Origin: Candidatus Zixiibacteriota bacterium
GTDB lineage: Bacteria > Zixibacteria > MSB-5A5 > SM1-73
Assembly (NCBI GenBank): GCA_023127875.1
Contig: JAGMFA010000009.1
Location: forward strand, 1 to 26,853
Direction: 5' to 3'
Length of the DNA stretch: 26,853 nucleotides
Position numbers and translations under genes: made by a program. Below are positions 1-7,958 of the stretch, piece by piece. Below the pieces are notes generated by a model, which worked only from the letters and a program-made list of their open reading frames with translations, ran no database searches and was not told the DNA's origin. Position 1 is the stretch's first letter. Each line of letters starts with the position of its first letter.

Positions 1-185
1 CAATAGGGTTTTTCAACAGTCCCTTCAACCTGCGGGGCAGGGTGAGAAAATAGAAGCACTTTCCTCAAAGAAACTTGAAGAAACTTTTTTACAATGTTCA
101 ATTCATTTGGCTTGAACTGAGCCTGATAAATCAGGCAACTACGGGAGGGGGAGATAAACAAAACAAAGAAAATTCCGAGGTTTTT
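1..185. other. left edge, no gene recognised
   Basis: I see no complete gene here. The frame of the first gene can be extended back to a TTG at 75, but the extra 37 residues are low in family-like character and lack a clear ribosome site. I therefore treat this stretch as leader or intergenic DNA. Confidence 0.5.
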
Positions 186-638
186 GTGAACCAGCCGATC
201 TCCATCCAACGGCAAAAGGGAATTTATCAACTCTTGATTTATTTACCTAAATCTGTTTATATTAAAATTGGTAAAAAGGGGACATTCAGATTTCCGAAAG
301 GTTATTATATCTATACCGGCAGTGCCAAAAACGGACTGAAAGGGAGGGTGGAAAGACATCTTCGAAAAGAAAAGAACCATTTCTGGCATATAGATTATCT
401 TTTGGATCATGCTTCGGTCAAAAAGGTTTTTCTCTTCCCGGATGATGGAATAGATGAATGTTCCCTTTCTCAAAAAATGTTGAAAAGATCAAAGGCGAAG
501 GTGATAGTTCCCAAATTTGGTGCAAGCGACTGCGATTGTCCCAGCCATCTGGTCTTCTTTGGAAGACTAAAGGACGTTCCTAAAAATAGCAGAACTTATT
601 CTTTTCCTTTTGCAAAGAAGGTGAACCATGCCCAGTAG
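186..638 (+). CDS. DUF123 / GIY-YIG-related protein
   Basis: This is a DUF123 protein (COG1833, described as a Uri-superfamily endonuclease related to GIY-YIG nucleases). The product is about 150 residues. The visible family signature is GIYQLLIYLP at the start, then the GYYIYTGSAKNGLKGRVERH block, a WHIDYLL segment and a late CDCPSHLVFF block carrying paired cysteines and a histidine. A role in DNA cleavage or repair is inferred from the family only. I chose the GTG at 186 because a CGAGG ribosome site lies five bases upstream and the protein then begins just before the domain; a TTG at 75 in the same frame is the alternative. The 3' end overlaps the next gene by 11 bases, so the two are probably cotranscribed and translationally coupled. 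Confidence 0.85.
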   Translation: MNQPISIQRQKGIYQLLIYLPKSVYIKIGKKGTFRFPKGYYIYTGSAKNGLKGRVERHLRKEKNHFWHIDYLLDHASVKKVFLFPDDGIDECSLSQKMLKRSKAKVIVPKFGASDCDCPSHLVFFGRLKDVPKNSRTYSFPFAKKVNHAQ

Positions 639-1752
639 AGTCTATTTCATAGGTGCGCGGGTGGACAGATTCGATTACCAGGACAGTGTGGAGGGTAGAT
701 TGGAGCGCATCTTAGAAAAGATTGATCTAAAAAAATACTTCTCCAAGGACGAGTTGGTCCCCATCAAGATGCACTTAGGCAATCCGGGAGCACATCATAC
801 CATCAGACCTAATTTCGTCCGGGTGGTGGTGGATCAATTAAAGAAGATCAAAACCAAACCCTTTGTGACCGACTCGGTTCGAATAAAGGCTTATAAGTAT
901 CTGGAGGTTGCCAACCGAATGGGTTACAATCCCATGAGTTTGGGAGCACCGGTTGTCATTGCCGACGGCATCTTTGGATTGGATTCGATAAAGGTGAAGG
1001 CGGGGAAGATCCTGAAGGAGGTTGCCGTTCCCTCGGCCATCTATGACGCCTCATGTATGATGGTCCTCTCCCATGTGAAGGGACACATAGATTGCGGTTT
1101 AGGGGGAGCCATAAAGAATTTAGCCATGGGATGCGTGACCGCAATGCCCCGGGGATGTGACTGGAAGGAGGGGGGAAGAGGGAAGATGCACTTCCAGTTA
1201 GACGATTTGATGAGCTGGGATAAAGATCTGTGCACCTTCTGCGGTATCTGCGTTCGCACCTGTCCTCAGGATGCCATCTCGATAAAAGGAAAGATTTTCT
1301 TAGTGGATGAGAAAAGTTGTTGGAGGTGTGGAAGATGTGTGCGGGTGTGTCCGGAGAAAGCATTGACCGTCCCCATATCCATGGAGAACTTTTCCATCTC
1401 CTTAGCCGAAGCGGCAAAGGCAGTCCTCTCCACATTTAAACCTAAAAAAGTCTTCTACATAAACTTCCTTTTCGACATTCAGCCGGAATGCGACTGTATG
1501 GCCATGTCCGACACGCCGGTGGTGCAGGATCAGGGGATTTTGCTGTCAGAAGACATGGTGGCAATTGATAAAGCTTCTCTGGATTTGATTGCCAAAGCTA
1601 AAGCCCTACCCCAATCCAAGGCACAAGGACTGAAGGTCAAAAAAGGTTCTGACGTTTTAACCATGCTTCACGGAAAAGATTCTAAGACTCAGATAACGGC
1701 GGCGGAAAAGATAGGCTTGGGAAAGAGCGATTACCAACTGATGGAAGTTTAG
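628..1752 (+). CDS. DUF362 protein with two [4Fe-4S] ferredoxin motifs
   Basis: This is a 374-residue cytoplasmic iron-sulfur protein. The N-terminal two hundred residues match the DUF362 type (VPIKMHLGNPG, then SHVKGH and GGAIKNLAMGC). A ferredoxin insert follows: C202, C205, C208 and C212 in CTFCGICVRTCP, then C231, C234, C237 and C241 in CWRCGRCVRVCP, enough for two [4Fe-4S] clusters. The C-terminal part (about 250-374) resumes the DUF362 fold. An electron-transfer or redox role is expected from the clusters, but the substrate is unknown. The ATG at 628 lies inside the end of the DUF123 gene. It ends in TAG, which shows that TAG acts as a normal stop in this genome. Confidence 0.93.
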   Translation: MPSRVYFIGARVDRFDYQDSVEGRLERILEKIDLKKYFSKDELVPIKMHLGNPGAHHTIRPNFVRVVVDQLKKIKTKPFVTDSVRIKAYKYLEVANRMGYNPMSLGAPVVIADGIFGLDSIKVKAGKILKEVAVPSAIYDASCMMVLSHVKGHIDCGLGGAIKNLAMGCVTAMPRGCDWKEGGRGKMHFQLDDLMSWDKDLCTFCGICVRTCPQDAISIKGKIFLVDEKSCWRCGRCVRVCPEKALTVPISMENFSISLAEAAKAVLSTFKPKKVFYINFLFDIQPECDCMAMSDTPVVQDQGILLSEDMVAIDKASLDLIAKAKALPQSKAQGLKVKKGSDVLTMLHGKDSKTQITAAEKIGLGKSDYQLMEV

Positions 1753-1756
1753 ATTC

Positions 1757-1827
1757 TATTCCCAACGAATGAAAGGATAAGAAAGATGGCGAGAGATCAA
1801 CTTAATCTGCTGAATCCGTTGGGAATA
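1757..1827. repeat. 11-bp inverted repeat before the EamA gene
   Basis: TATTCCCAACG at 1757-1767 and its exact complement CGTTGGGAATA at 1817-1827 are separated by 49 bases. The pair lies in the short gap between the DUF362 gene and the permease start at 1848. There is no T-run behind it, so it does not look like a standard terminator. It could be an operator or a leader structure. Confidence 0.55.
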
Positions 1828-1847
1828 AATATAAACACTTTCAAAAC

Positions 1848-2702
1848 ATGTTAAGCACATCTCGCCGAGCGGAACTCTCCCTTCTTCTTTTAACCTTTAT
1901 CTGGGGAACTACCTTCCCTTTGGTTAAGACTGCATTGAACTTCTGTTCCCCATTTGTTTTTGTGAGCCTCAGATTTGGGCTAGCCACCTTAGCCTTCTGG
2001 CTCATCTTTTCCCAAAAAATATCTTTTAAGGATAAAGGCATTCTCAAAGCTGGAGTGGTAATCGGTATCTTTTTGTTTTTTGGCTTTGCCTTCCAGACCA
2101 TGGGTTTGAAGTACACCGCCGCCTCCAAGTCCGCCTTTATCACTGCTTTATTTGTGGTCATGATCCCTCCACTTTCTTACCTGATGTTGAAGGAGAAGAT
2201 CAGGATATTTTCCTTAATTGGGGTGATACTAGCTATAAGCGGGCTTTTTCTTTTAACCCGCCCCAAAGGCTCGGAGTTTAACTTAGGCGACCTTCTTACT
2301 TTTTTCTGCGCGGTCTCTTTTTCCTTTCAGGTAATCTTCGTGCAGATATACACTAAAAAATTTGATTTCCTCTCCCTTACTTTCATTCAGATACTCACCA
2401 CCACCTTTTTGAGTCTCCCCTTCATGTTCGTATTTGAAAGGACCAAACTGGTTTACCATCCCCAACTGGTTTTGGCTATTTTTGTCTGCGCCATACTCGC
2501 CACAGCTCTGGCTCTTTTTATTCAAAATCGGATGCAAAAAGATACCACCACGGTTAAAGCCGCTTTAATCTATGCTATGGAGCCGGTCTTTGCCGCCGTC
2601 TTTTCCTTCATTCTTTTGGGTGAAGTTTTGGGTTGGCTGGGAATTCTGGGAGGCGGGCTGATCCTATCCGGAATGCTTTGCTCTGAGTGGGGCAAAAGAT
2701 AA
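1848..2702 (+). CDS. EamA-family (DMT) permease
   Basis: This is an inner-membrane transporter of the drug/metabolite superfamily, 284 residues, the normal length for a ten-helix protein made of two EamA repeats. Hydrophobic segments run through the whole protein. The first repeat opens with the typical FIWGTTFPLVK motif near residue 18, and each repeat ends in a glycine-rich helix (IGVILAISGLFLL near 125 and GILGGGLILSGML near 265). The substrate cannot be read from the sequence; family members move amino acids, nucleotides or other metabolites, usually outward. The start has no obvious Shine-Dalgarno site. It is separated from the upstream gene by 95 bases holding a long inverted repeat, and it is followed by the iron-responsive region. 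Confidence 0.9.
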   Translation: MLSTSRRAELSLLLLTFIWGTTFPLVKTALNFCSPFVFVSLRFGLATLAFWLIFSQKISFKDKGILKAGVVIGIFLFFGFAFQTMGLKYTAASKSAFITALFVVMIPPLSYLMLKEKIRIFSLIGVILAISGLFLLTRPKGSEFNLGDLLTFFCAVSFSFQVIFVQIYTKKFDFLSLTFIQILTTTFLSLPFMFVFERTKLVYHPQLVLAIFVCAILATALALFIQNRMQKDTTTVKAALIYAMEPVFAAVFSFILLGEVLGWLGILGGGLILSGMLCSEWGKR

Positions 2703-2756
2703 AATCCTTCAGGATGATCCTCCTAAAAATTTTTTTCAAAGAATCCAATTTTTTCC

Positions 2757-2812
2757 TTGACATTCCGTAGAATAATGACGACTTTATTAATTGAGATTGA
2801 GATTCAGTCTCA
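2757..2812 (+). promoter_or_regulatory. fur promoter region with Fur-type box
   Basis: TGAGATTCAGTCTCA at 2798-2812 is a 7-1-7 inverted repeat with arms TGAGA and TCTCA. It is preceded by another TGAGATT at 2792, giving the stacked hexamers usual in Fur boxes. A consensus TTGACA lies at 2757-2762, although no convincing -10 is placed at the right distance. The fur start is 15 bases downstream of the box, which suggests autoregulation. The same motif recurs after the gene. Confidence 0.7.
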
Positions 2813-2827
2813 TTTGAGGAATAAAAT

Positions 2828-3253
2828 ATGATACATCCTATACAAGTTTTTGCCGAATACTTAAACTTAAAAAATCTCAAATTAACCAAAGAGAGAAAAG
2901 CTGTCCTGCATGAGATGTTTCTTCACCGGGGACATCTGGAGGCAGAAGATATTTTACATAGCTTGAGAAGGAAGAAAAAGGGTGCTTCCCGGGCAACTGT
3001 TTATCGAACTTTAGAGCTTCTGGTGGACAGTGAAATAGTGCGCAAGGTTGACTTGGGACACGGACATTCCCATTACGAGTTGGTTTTGGGACATGCTCAT
3101 CACGAGCATATGATCTGCCTCAAATGCGGAAAAGTGATCGAGTTTTCAGACAAAAAGATAGAGAGATTCTATAAGAAGCTGTGTGAACAAAACCAATTCA
3201 AGCCCACCTCTCACCATTTTCAGATCTTTGGATATTGCAAGGATTGCAAGTAA
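2828..3253 (+). CDS. fur: Fur-family metal-responsive repressor
   Basis: This is a 141-residue DNA-binding repressor of the Fur family. The N-terminal winged helix covers about 1-80 (ASRATVYRTLELLVDSEIV is the recognition-helix region). The metal-binding and dimerisation half contains HAHHEH at 89-94, C97 and C100 (CLKCG), and a second pair C137 and C140 (YCKDC) for the structural zinc. The start follows a GAGG site. Two near-identical palindromes flank the gene, one before its start and one just after its stop, as expected for autoregulation plus control of the next operon. Iron is the most likely cofactor because of the downstream receptor and Feo genes. PerR or Zur cannot be excluded from sequence alone; the HHEH motif fits Fur best. 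Confidence 0.92.
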   Translation: MIHPIQVFAEYLNLKNLKLTKERKAVLHEMFLHRGHLEAEDILHSLRRKKKGASRATVYRTLELLVDSEIVRKVDLGHGHSHYELVLGHAHHEHMICLKCGKVIEFSDKKIERFYKKLCEQNQFKPTSHHFQIFGYCKDCK

Positions 3254-3287
3254 TTTTTTTTGAAAGGTCTAATGAGAATGAGTCTCA
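3244..3287 (+). promoter_or_regulatory. Fur-controlled promoter of the uptake region
   Basis: TTGCAA at 3244-3249 and TCTAAT at 3268-3273 are 18 bases apart and form a plausible sigma-70 promoter. The palindrome TGAGAATGAGTCTCA at 3273-3287 begins on the last base of the -10 and covers the start point, so a bound repressor would block transcription. It shares the TGAGA-N5-TCTCA arms with the box before fur. It would control the small CxC gene and possibly the genes behind it. Confidence 0.7.
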
Positions 3288-3321
3288 ATATCAATTAATT
3301 AAACCAACACCGGAGGTGAGA

Positions 3322-3552
3322 ATGGACAAGAGAAGCAAAAACCTTGCTGCTGACAGACAATTACAGAGCAGTGTCAATCTATGTGAGTGTGGGGTGGTAC
3401 ATCTTAACTACTTCAATACTACTATTCGGTTTACCCCGAAAAATTTTCTCAACTTTGCTTTAATGGTAAATGAAGCTTATTACAGGTTGAAGAATACCCC
3501 ATCGGGGATGGTTGAGGATAATCAGACTGAAACTGAAGGGTCGAACCTCTAA
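3322..3552 (+). CDS. small CxC-motif protein, function unknown
   Basis: I do not recognise the family. The ATG at 3322 has an excellent GGAGGTGAG site seven bases or so upstream and gives 76 residues; the open frame continues upstream into the fur stop, but that extension has no ribosome site. The core NLCECGVVHLNYFNTTIRF (C21, C23, H27) followed by FTPKNFLNFALMVNEAYYRL looks like a compact fold that could bind a metal through CxC-x3-H. The tail is polar and acidic. No signal peptide or membrane segment is visible, so it should be cytoplasmic. It is the first gene behind the Fur box at 3273, which argues for an iron-starvation role, for example as a small metal-handling or regulatory protein. 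That role is inference. Confidence 0.75.
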   Translation: MDKRSKNLAADRQLQSSVNLCECGVVHLNYFNTTIRFTPKNFLNFALMVNEAYYRLKNTPSGMVEDNQTETEGSNL

Positions 3553-3702
3553 AAGAGAAATTTGACGGAATGACAGGTATCTTCTCTCACAGAAACAGCA
3601 AACCAAAGTCATGGCGTTAGAGAAAAATGAAAAAGGCACAGACCTGTCCTTCTGAATAAAGTTTTTAACAAGATGATTTACAAAAAAGGAGGAACATATA
3701 CT

Positions 3703-4428
3703 ATGTCAGTGTTGAGAAATAAAATTCTTAGACTGGGGAGTTTGACATTATTTCTTTTCATCTGGACCATTACTGCTTTTGCAGGGGTGAAGTGGTCCCA
3801 GAATTTTTACTCTGAGGTTGAGCCCATAAAAATCAAGGACCCTATGGCAGTTGTGGCGGGGTCAACAAAGCCGGGGGAGAATGTCTTTGAGATCGGGATA
3901 GACGATGTGGGGATGTATACGGGGCACATCTGCCCCTGTGTGGCTGGTGGCTATAAGCTTACCGAATTAGCACTTAAGAATCTTTATGGGACTCAAATTC
4001 CCGAGCGGGGGAAGATAAGAGTTGTGGCTAATGCTTCATCTGAGCCGCTTGAGGTGGTCTCCTACATTACAGGTGTCAGGATATTTTATGGAGCGGAAGA
4101 GGACAAAAGTGATCTTGTGGTAGATAAAAACCTCAATGGAGAAAAAGGTGATGTCATAATGATCTTTCAGCGGGAAGATACGAACAAAGCTGTTAAGGTA
4201 ACTTTCCATAAGCATCTGCTTTCATCTCCGGAAGAGAGAGGAAAATGCAAAATCTTAAAGAAAAAGATCATGGAGGGGAAGGCGACTCAAGAGGAGAAGG
4301 AGCATTTCTGGAAGACAAAACAAGGAAAGGTGAAGAAGATACTCCTGGATTCTCCTGAAGGTCTGTTCGAGGTTGAGGAGCTCAAATCCTTTATATTTCC
4401 TGGAACAAAGATGCGGGAGAAAAAATGA
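3703..4428 (+). CDS. secreted FmdE-like domain protein
   Basis: This is a 241-residue exported protein resembling the FmdE domain (PF02663, named from the formylmethanofuran dehydrogenase operon). The start at 3703 follows AAGGAGG and opens with a signal peptide (hydrophobic 11-26, cleavage near TAFA). The FmdE hallmark is GHICPCVAGGYKLTELAL at 74-91, with H75, C77 and C79 as likely metal or cofactor ligands. A lysine-rich helical section follows about residue 175. Canonical FmdE proteins are cytoplasmic; here the signal peptide places the domain in the periplasm. It lies 150 bases after the small CxC gene and 113 before the TonB receptor, so a role in metal or tetrapyrrole handling is reasonable, though unproven. 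Activity as a formylmethanofuran dehydrogenase subunit is not suggested by the context. Confidence 0.8.
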   Translation: MSVLRNKILRLGSLTLFLFIWTITAFAGVKWSQNFYSEVEPIKIKDPMAVVAGSTKPGENVFEIGIDDVGMYTGHICPCVAGGYKLTELALKNLYGTQIPERGKIRVVANASSEPLEVVSYITGVRIFYGAEEDKSDLVVDKNLNGEKGDVIMIFQREDTNKAVKVTFHKHLLSSPEERGKCKILKKKIMEGKATQEEKEHFWKTKQGKVKKILLDSPEGLFEVEELKSFIFPGTKMREKK

Positions 4429-4541
4429 AGACGGAACAAATGAGATCGAAGGATTGAAATTCTAAAGAACAGGAGAATAATGGAGCAGTGAATTTGTTAC
4501 AGTCTGAAATTTTAAAATTAGTAAAGGAAGGAGTAAAAAAG

Positions 4542-6926
4542 ATGAAAAAGATATATGTAGCAATCGTGCTGTTGGGGATTTTAAGCCTTTCATTACCCCA
4601 AACGGCAATCTCAGGAGGTTTCGGCAGAATCGAGGGAAGGGTGGTAGATAAAGAAACTGGTGAACCACTTCCCGGGGTTAGCATTATTATCAAAAAAACC
4701 ACCTTAGGAACAGCCGTGGGTGAGGATGGGAGATACTTCTTGACCAAAGTTCCCTCTGGAAAGCACCAGGTGGTGGCAACGGTAATGGGATATAAGTCTG
4801 AAATAAAAGAAGTTAAAATTTCTGCTGGCAAAACCTATACTCTCAATTTTGAGTTGGAGGGAAGCCCGATTGAGTTAGGAGGCGTGGTGGTCACCGGCAC
4901 CCGAACCCCCAGATACTTGAAGGACGTCCCCTTACGCACTGAGGTTATCACTAGCAAGCATATCGAAGAGAGGGAGGCAACGAATCTATACGAGGCCGTG
5001 GAGGGAATGCCCGGGATAAGGGTGGAACAGCAATGCTCCTTTTGTAATTTTTCCATTATCAGGATGCAGGGGCTGGAAAGTGGTCACACCCAGGTGCTTA
5101 TTGATGGTCAACCCATCTTCTCAGGCCTGGCAGGAGTGTATGGATTACAGCAGGTTCCTACAGCCAACATAGATAGGATAGAAGTGGTTAAAGGTGCAGG
5201 TTCTGCTCTCTATGGCAGTTCTGCTATCGCCGGAGTGATTAACGTCATAACCAAGAAACCAACAGCCAGACCATCAGTGGGGGCAAGGGTCAGCTTTGGA
5301 ACGCACAATACCAATAACTACACCCTCTCTGCCTCCAGAAGGTTGGAGAATATGGATGTGATGGTGACCGCACAGAAAAACACTGGTGATGAAATTGATG
5401 AGAACGATGATGGCCTTACCGATCGGGTTAAAACTGATAATCTCTCTTTGGGAGTGAGATTAAACTCGTATGATCTTTTGGGAAATGACCAGCTTACCTT
5501 CACTGGCAGAGCCTTAAATGAGTTCCGCCAGGGTGGTGAGTTGACTACCTGGGAGAATCCCTTTGCCGCAAGTGCAGAACACATTAAAACCACCCGCTAC
5601 GAGGCAGGAATTGGTTACAAGAGGAGATTTTCGATTGGAAACCAGATCAACCTTGATTTCGCTTATGCTAATCATCACCGCAATGCCACCAATGATTCCT
5701 TTCTTGGTGATTATGAGGAGATCAATGGAGAGGTTCCCCCAGAAGATGAAATGCAACCTTACCTGGCTGACGAAAACCTATATGTAATGGACTTGAATTA
5801 TTCCCATCCCCTCGGAGCAATGCATAATCTGTTAGCCGGAGTTCAATATTCCCACAATGAGTTAGATGAAACAGGTAGGTATGTAATTGTGGATGAGGAT
5901 GACCCCAATTATGGTGGCACCTATACATCTGAAAGCGAAAAATACGCCGACGACGTGGGGATTTATCTTCAGGACGAATTTTCTATAACAGACGCTCTGG
6001 AGCTGGTGTTGGGAGCAAGGTATGATATTCACCATTCAAAAGATGATTTCGGCGGCTCAGGTAAGGTTGCCCCTAAGAAGAGTATTAAGCTTGAATACGA
6101 CGAAGAAGCCTTTAGTCCCAGATTGGCAATAATGTATGAGGCCTCTGCTGAATTGACCTTACGAGGCAGTGTGGGAACTGGTTTCAGAGTCCCTTACGGT
6201 TTTAGTGAGGATCTACATCTTTGCAGTGGGTCTCCTCGGGTTAACAAACCAGCGGGCTTGAAGCCTGAGAAATCTATCAGTGTGAATCTGGGAGCAGACT
6301 ACTCGGCCAACAGATATACCCTTAATGTCAATTTCTTCCGCACCAACCTGAAAGATAAGATCGGGTTCACAGATGCTGATGAAGAATCCAAGAGACTGGG
6401 TTACACTTATGAATGGGACAACATAGGTGATGCTTATACACAAGGAATAGAACTGGGCTCCAGCATACTTCTGATAAAAGACGTTGCTCTCGACCTCGAT
6501 TTAGCTTATACTGATGCCCAATATGAGAACAGGCGAGAGGATTGGGTGGAAAGCCACCCAGAGTTCGCAGATGAAAGCAAATACATCTCTCGGGTTCCGC
6601 AGATCACCGGAGGAGTCAAGTTAGCCTATAAGCCGGGAAGCTGGAATCTGATCTTGGACACTGATTATACCGGCAGGATGTATATAGACTATTGTAAGGA
6701 AGAGGATATAGAGGACCCCGAAAGCAAGATCGTGCATACTCCTGATTTCTGGGTTGTGAATACCAAGGTATCCAGAAACTTTAACAATGGGATCACCTTA
6801 TTTGCAGGCGCCAAAAATATATTCGACTATGTCCAGAAGGAGAAACATCCTGATGATGCCGCCTTTATGTATGCGCCCTTTACTGGTCGCACTATCTATG
6901 GTGGAGTGGAAGTAGATTTCAGGTAA
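4542..6926 (+). CDS. TonB-dependent outer-membrane receptor
   Basis: This is a 794-residue outer-membrane transporter powered by TonB/ExbBD (not in this window). The ATG at 4542 follows a GGAAGGAG site and a clear signal peptide (MKKIYVAIVLLGILSLSL). Domains in order are a carboxypeptidase-regulatory-like beta-sandwich (about 28-108), a plug (about 118-235, with GVVVTGTRTP, IDRIEVVKGAGSALYGSSA and GVINVITKKP), and a 22-strand-type barrel to the end. The plug carries C165 and C168 (QCSFCNF), a CxxC feature I associate with haem/siderophore-type receptors in Bacteroidetes. The likely cargo is an iron chelate, haem or a corrinoid, judged by the adjacent fur, feo and chelatase genes. A 127-base gap without a Fur box separates it from feoA, so they may be one transcript. 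Confidence 0.93.
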   Translation: MKKIYVAIVLLGILSLSLPQTAISGGFGRIEGRVVDKETGEPLPGVSIIIKKTTLGTAVGEDGRYFLTKVPSGKHQVVATVMGYKSEIKEVKISAGKTYTLNFELEGSPIELGGVVVTGTRTPRYLKDVPLRTEVITSKHIEEREATNLYEAVEGMPGIRVEQQCSFCNFSIIRMQGLESGHTQVLIDGQPIFSGLAGVYGLQQVPTANIDRIEVVKGAGSALYGSSAIAGVINVITKKPTARPSVGARVSFGTHNTNNYTLSASRRLENMDVMVTAQKNTGDEIDENDDGLTDRVKTDNLSLGVRLNSYDLLGNDQLTFTGRALNEFRQGGELTTWENPFAASAEHIKTTRYEAGIGYKRRFSIGNQINLDFAYANHHRNATNDSFLGDYEEINGEVPPEDEMQPYLADENLYVMDLNYSHPLGAMHNLLAGVQYSHNELDETGRYVIVDEDDPNYGGTYTSESEKYADDVGIYLQDEFSITDALELVLGARYDIHHSKDDFGGSGKVAPKKSIKLEYDEEAFSPRLAIMYEASAELTLRGSVGTGFRVPYGFSEDLHLCSGSPRVNKPAGLKPEKSISVNLGADYSANRYTLNVNFFRTNLKDKIGFTDADEESKRLGYTYEWDNIGDAYTQGIELGSSILLIKDVALDLDLAYTDAQYENRREDWVESHPEFADESKYISRVPQITGGVKLAYKPGSWNLILDTDYTGRMYIDYCKEEDIEDPESKIVHTPDFWVVNTKVSRNFNNGITLFAGAKNIFDYVQKEKHPDDAAFMYAPFTGRTIYGGVEVDFR

Positions 6927-7053
6927 AAGAAATAATGTGTCTTGCGGCTAAAGAGCTTGGCAAAAAGATTAGTTGTCGATGGCAATTGAATAAAACAATA
7001 CACCGTATCTTGCTAAAGACCGGATAACCTGTTTTTCAGATGACCAAAAGAAA

Positions 7054-7290
7054 ATGGAAAATATAGACTTAACCCAATTAGAAGAAGGAGAGACCGGGGT
7101 GGTGGTGCACATTCACGGCGGATACGGTTTGGTCCGACGTTTAGAATCTTTGGGGATAAGAGTGGGCAAGAAGGTGACCAAAGTGAGTGCTCAGTTTATG
7201 CGGGGTCCTGTTACCGTTAGAATAGGGAATTCTCATGTCGCCGTCGGGTTTGGCATGGCAAAAAAGATCCTGGTGGAGATAAAAAAATGA
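7054..7290 (+). CDS. feoA: FeoA-domain protein
   Basis: This is a 78-residue cytoplasmic SH3-like protein that assists the ferrous-iron transporter FeoB. The family pattern is complete: LEEGETGVVVHI, then GLVRRLESLGIRVGKKVTKV, and the closing strand VTVRIGNSHVAVGFGMAKKI. Length is standard for a free-standing FeoA. The ribosome site is weak (AAAAGAAA). Its stop overlaps the start of the methyltransferase gene by four bases (ATGA), so those two are translationally coupled. FeoB is usually the next gene, but here it lies two genes and a repeat cluster further on. Confidence 0.93.
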   Translation: MENIDLTQLEEGETGVVVHIHGGYGLVRRLESLGIRVGKKVTKVSAQFMRGPVTVRIGNSHVAVGFGMAKKILVEIKK

Positions 7291-7907
7291 AGGATGAACA
7301 TTCCACATATGTTCTTCATTTCTTCAAAAAATGGGCTCCCTTCTACGATGTGGTTGATTTATTTATTCGGGGAATCAGGGAAAGGGTTTTTCATTTTACT
7401 GATCCGGAAAAAGAAGCAAAGATTTTGGACGTTTGTACCGGCACCGGCAAACAGGCTTTCGCCTTCGGCAAAAGAGGTTTTGAGGTCATTGGAATTGACC
7501 TTTCTGAAGATATGCTGAGGGTGGCAGCGAGGAAAAATCGATATGAGAATGTGAGGTTTGAAATAGGTGACGCAAAAGATCTGCCATACAGAGAGAGTCA
7601 TTTTGATATTTCCTGTATCTCTTTTGGTTTGCACGAGATGCCCCAGCCTCTCATAAAAAAGGTTCTTGGGGAAATGGTTCGGGTTACTAAATCACAAGGG
7701 AAGATCATAATAGTTGACTATGCTTCCCCCAAAGGAAAGATCAGAAATTTCTTGTTTTATCATTTTGTCCGGCTTTATGAAAGCAAATACTTCCCAGAGT
7801 TTATAAAAGCTGATCTGTCGGGTGTAATCGATGGCATCGGGCTCAAGCTCAGGGGATTCTGTGAGTGGGCGTTTGGATGTGTGAAGATTTGGAAATATGA
7901 GAAGTAG
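7287..7907 (+). CDS. class I SAM-dependent methyltransferase
   Basis: This is a 206-residue UbiE-like methyltransferase. Motif I is ILDVCTGTGKQAFAFG at 46-61, the acidic residue ending strand 2 is D71 in EVIGIDLSEDML, and DAKDLPYRESHFDISCISFGLHEM carries motifs II and III in the mid-region. No signal peptide is seen, so it works in the cytoplasm. The substrate is unknown; quinone, tetrapyrrole or small-molecule methylation are possible. It is coupled to feoA by an ATGA overlap and lies 51 bases before an exported chelatase, so a tetrapyrrole-linked role is attractive. The domain is too general to support that by itself. Confidence 0.88.
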   Translation: MKDEHSTYVLHFFKKWAPFYDVVDLFIRGIRERVFHFTDPEKEAKILDVCTGTGKQAFAFGKRGFEVIGIDLSEDMLRVAARKNRYENVRFEIGDAKDLPYRESHFDISCISFGLHEMPQPLIKKVLGEMVRVTKSQGKIIIVDYASPKGKIRNFLFYHFVRLYESKYFPEFIKADLSGVIDGIGLKLRGFCEWAFGCVKIWKYEK

Positions 7908-7958
7908 GTTGAATTAAGATTTTAACTATTGGAAAACAAAGGTAGGGAAAATCGAGCT

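Noticed and set aside
956..1435. 159-residue minus-strand frame
   Set aside because: It is antisense to the DUF362 ferredoxin gene, is rich in Arg/Ser/Pro low-complexity sequence and has no ribosome site.
4391..4831. 146-residue minus-strand frame over the receptor start
   Set aside because: It lies opposite a clear signal peptide and TonB receptor domain and shows no family motif.
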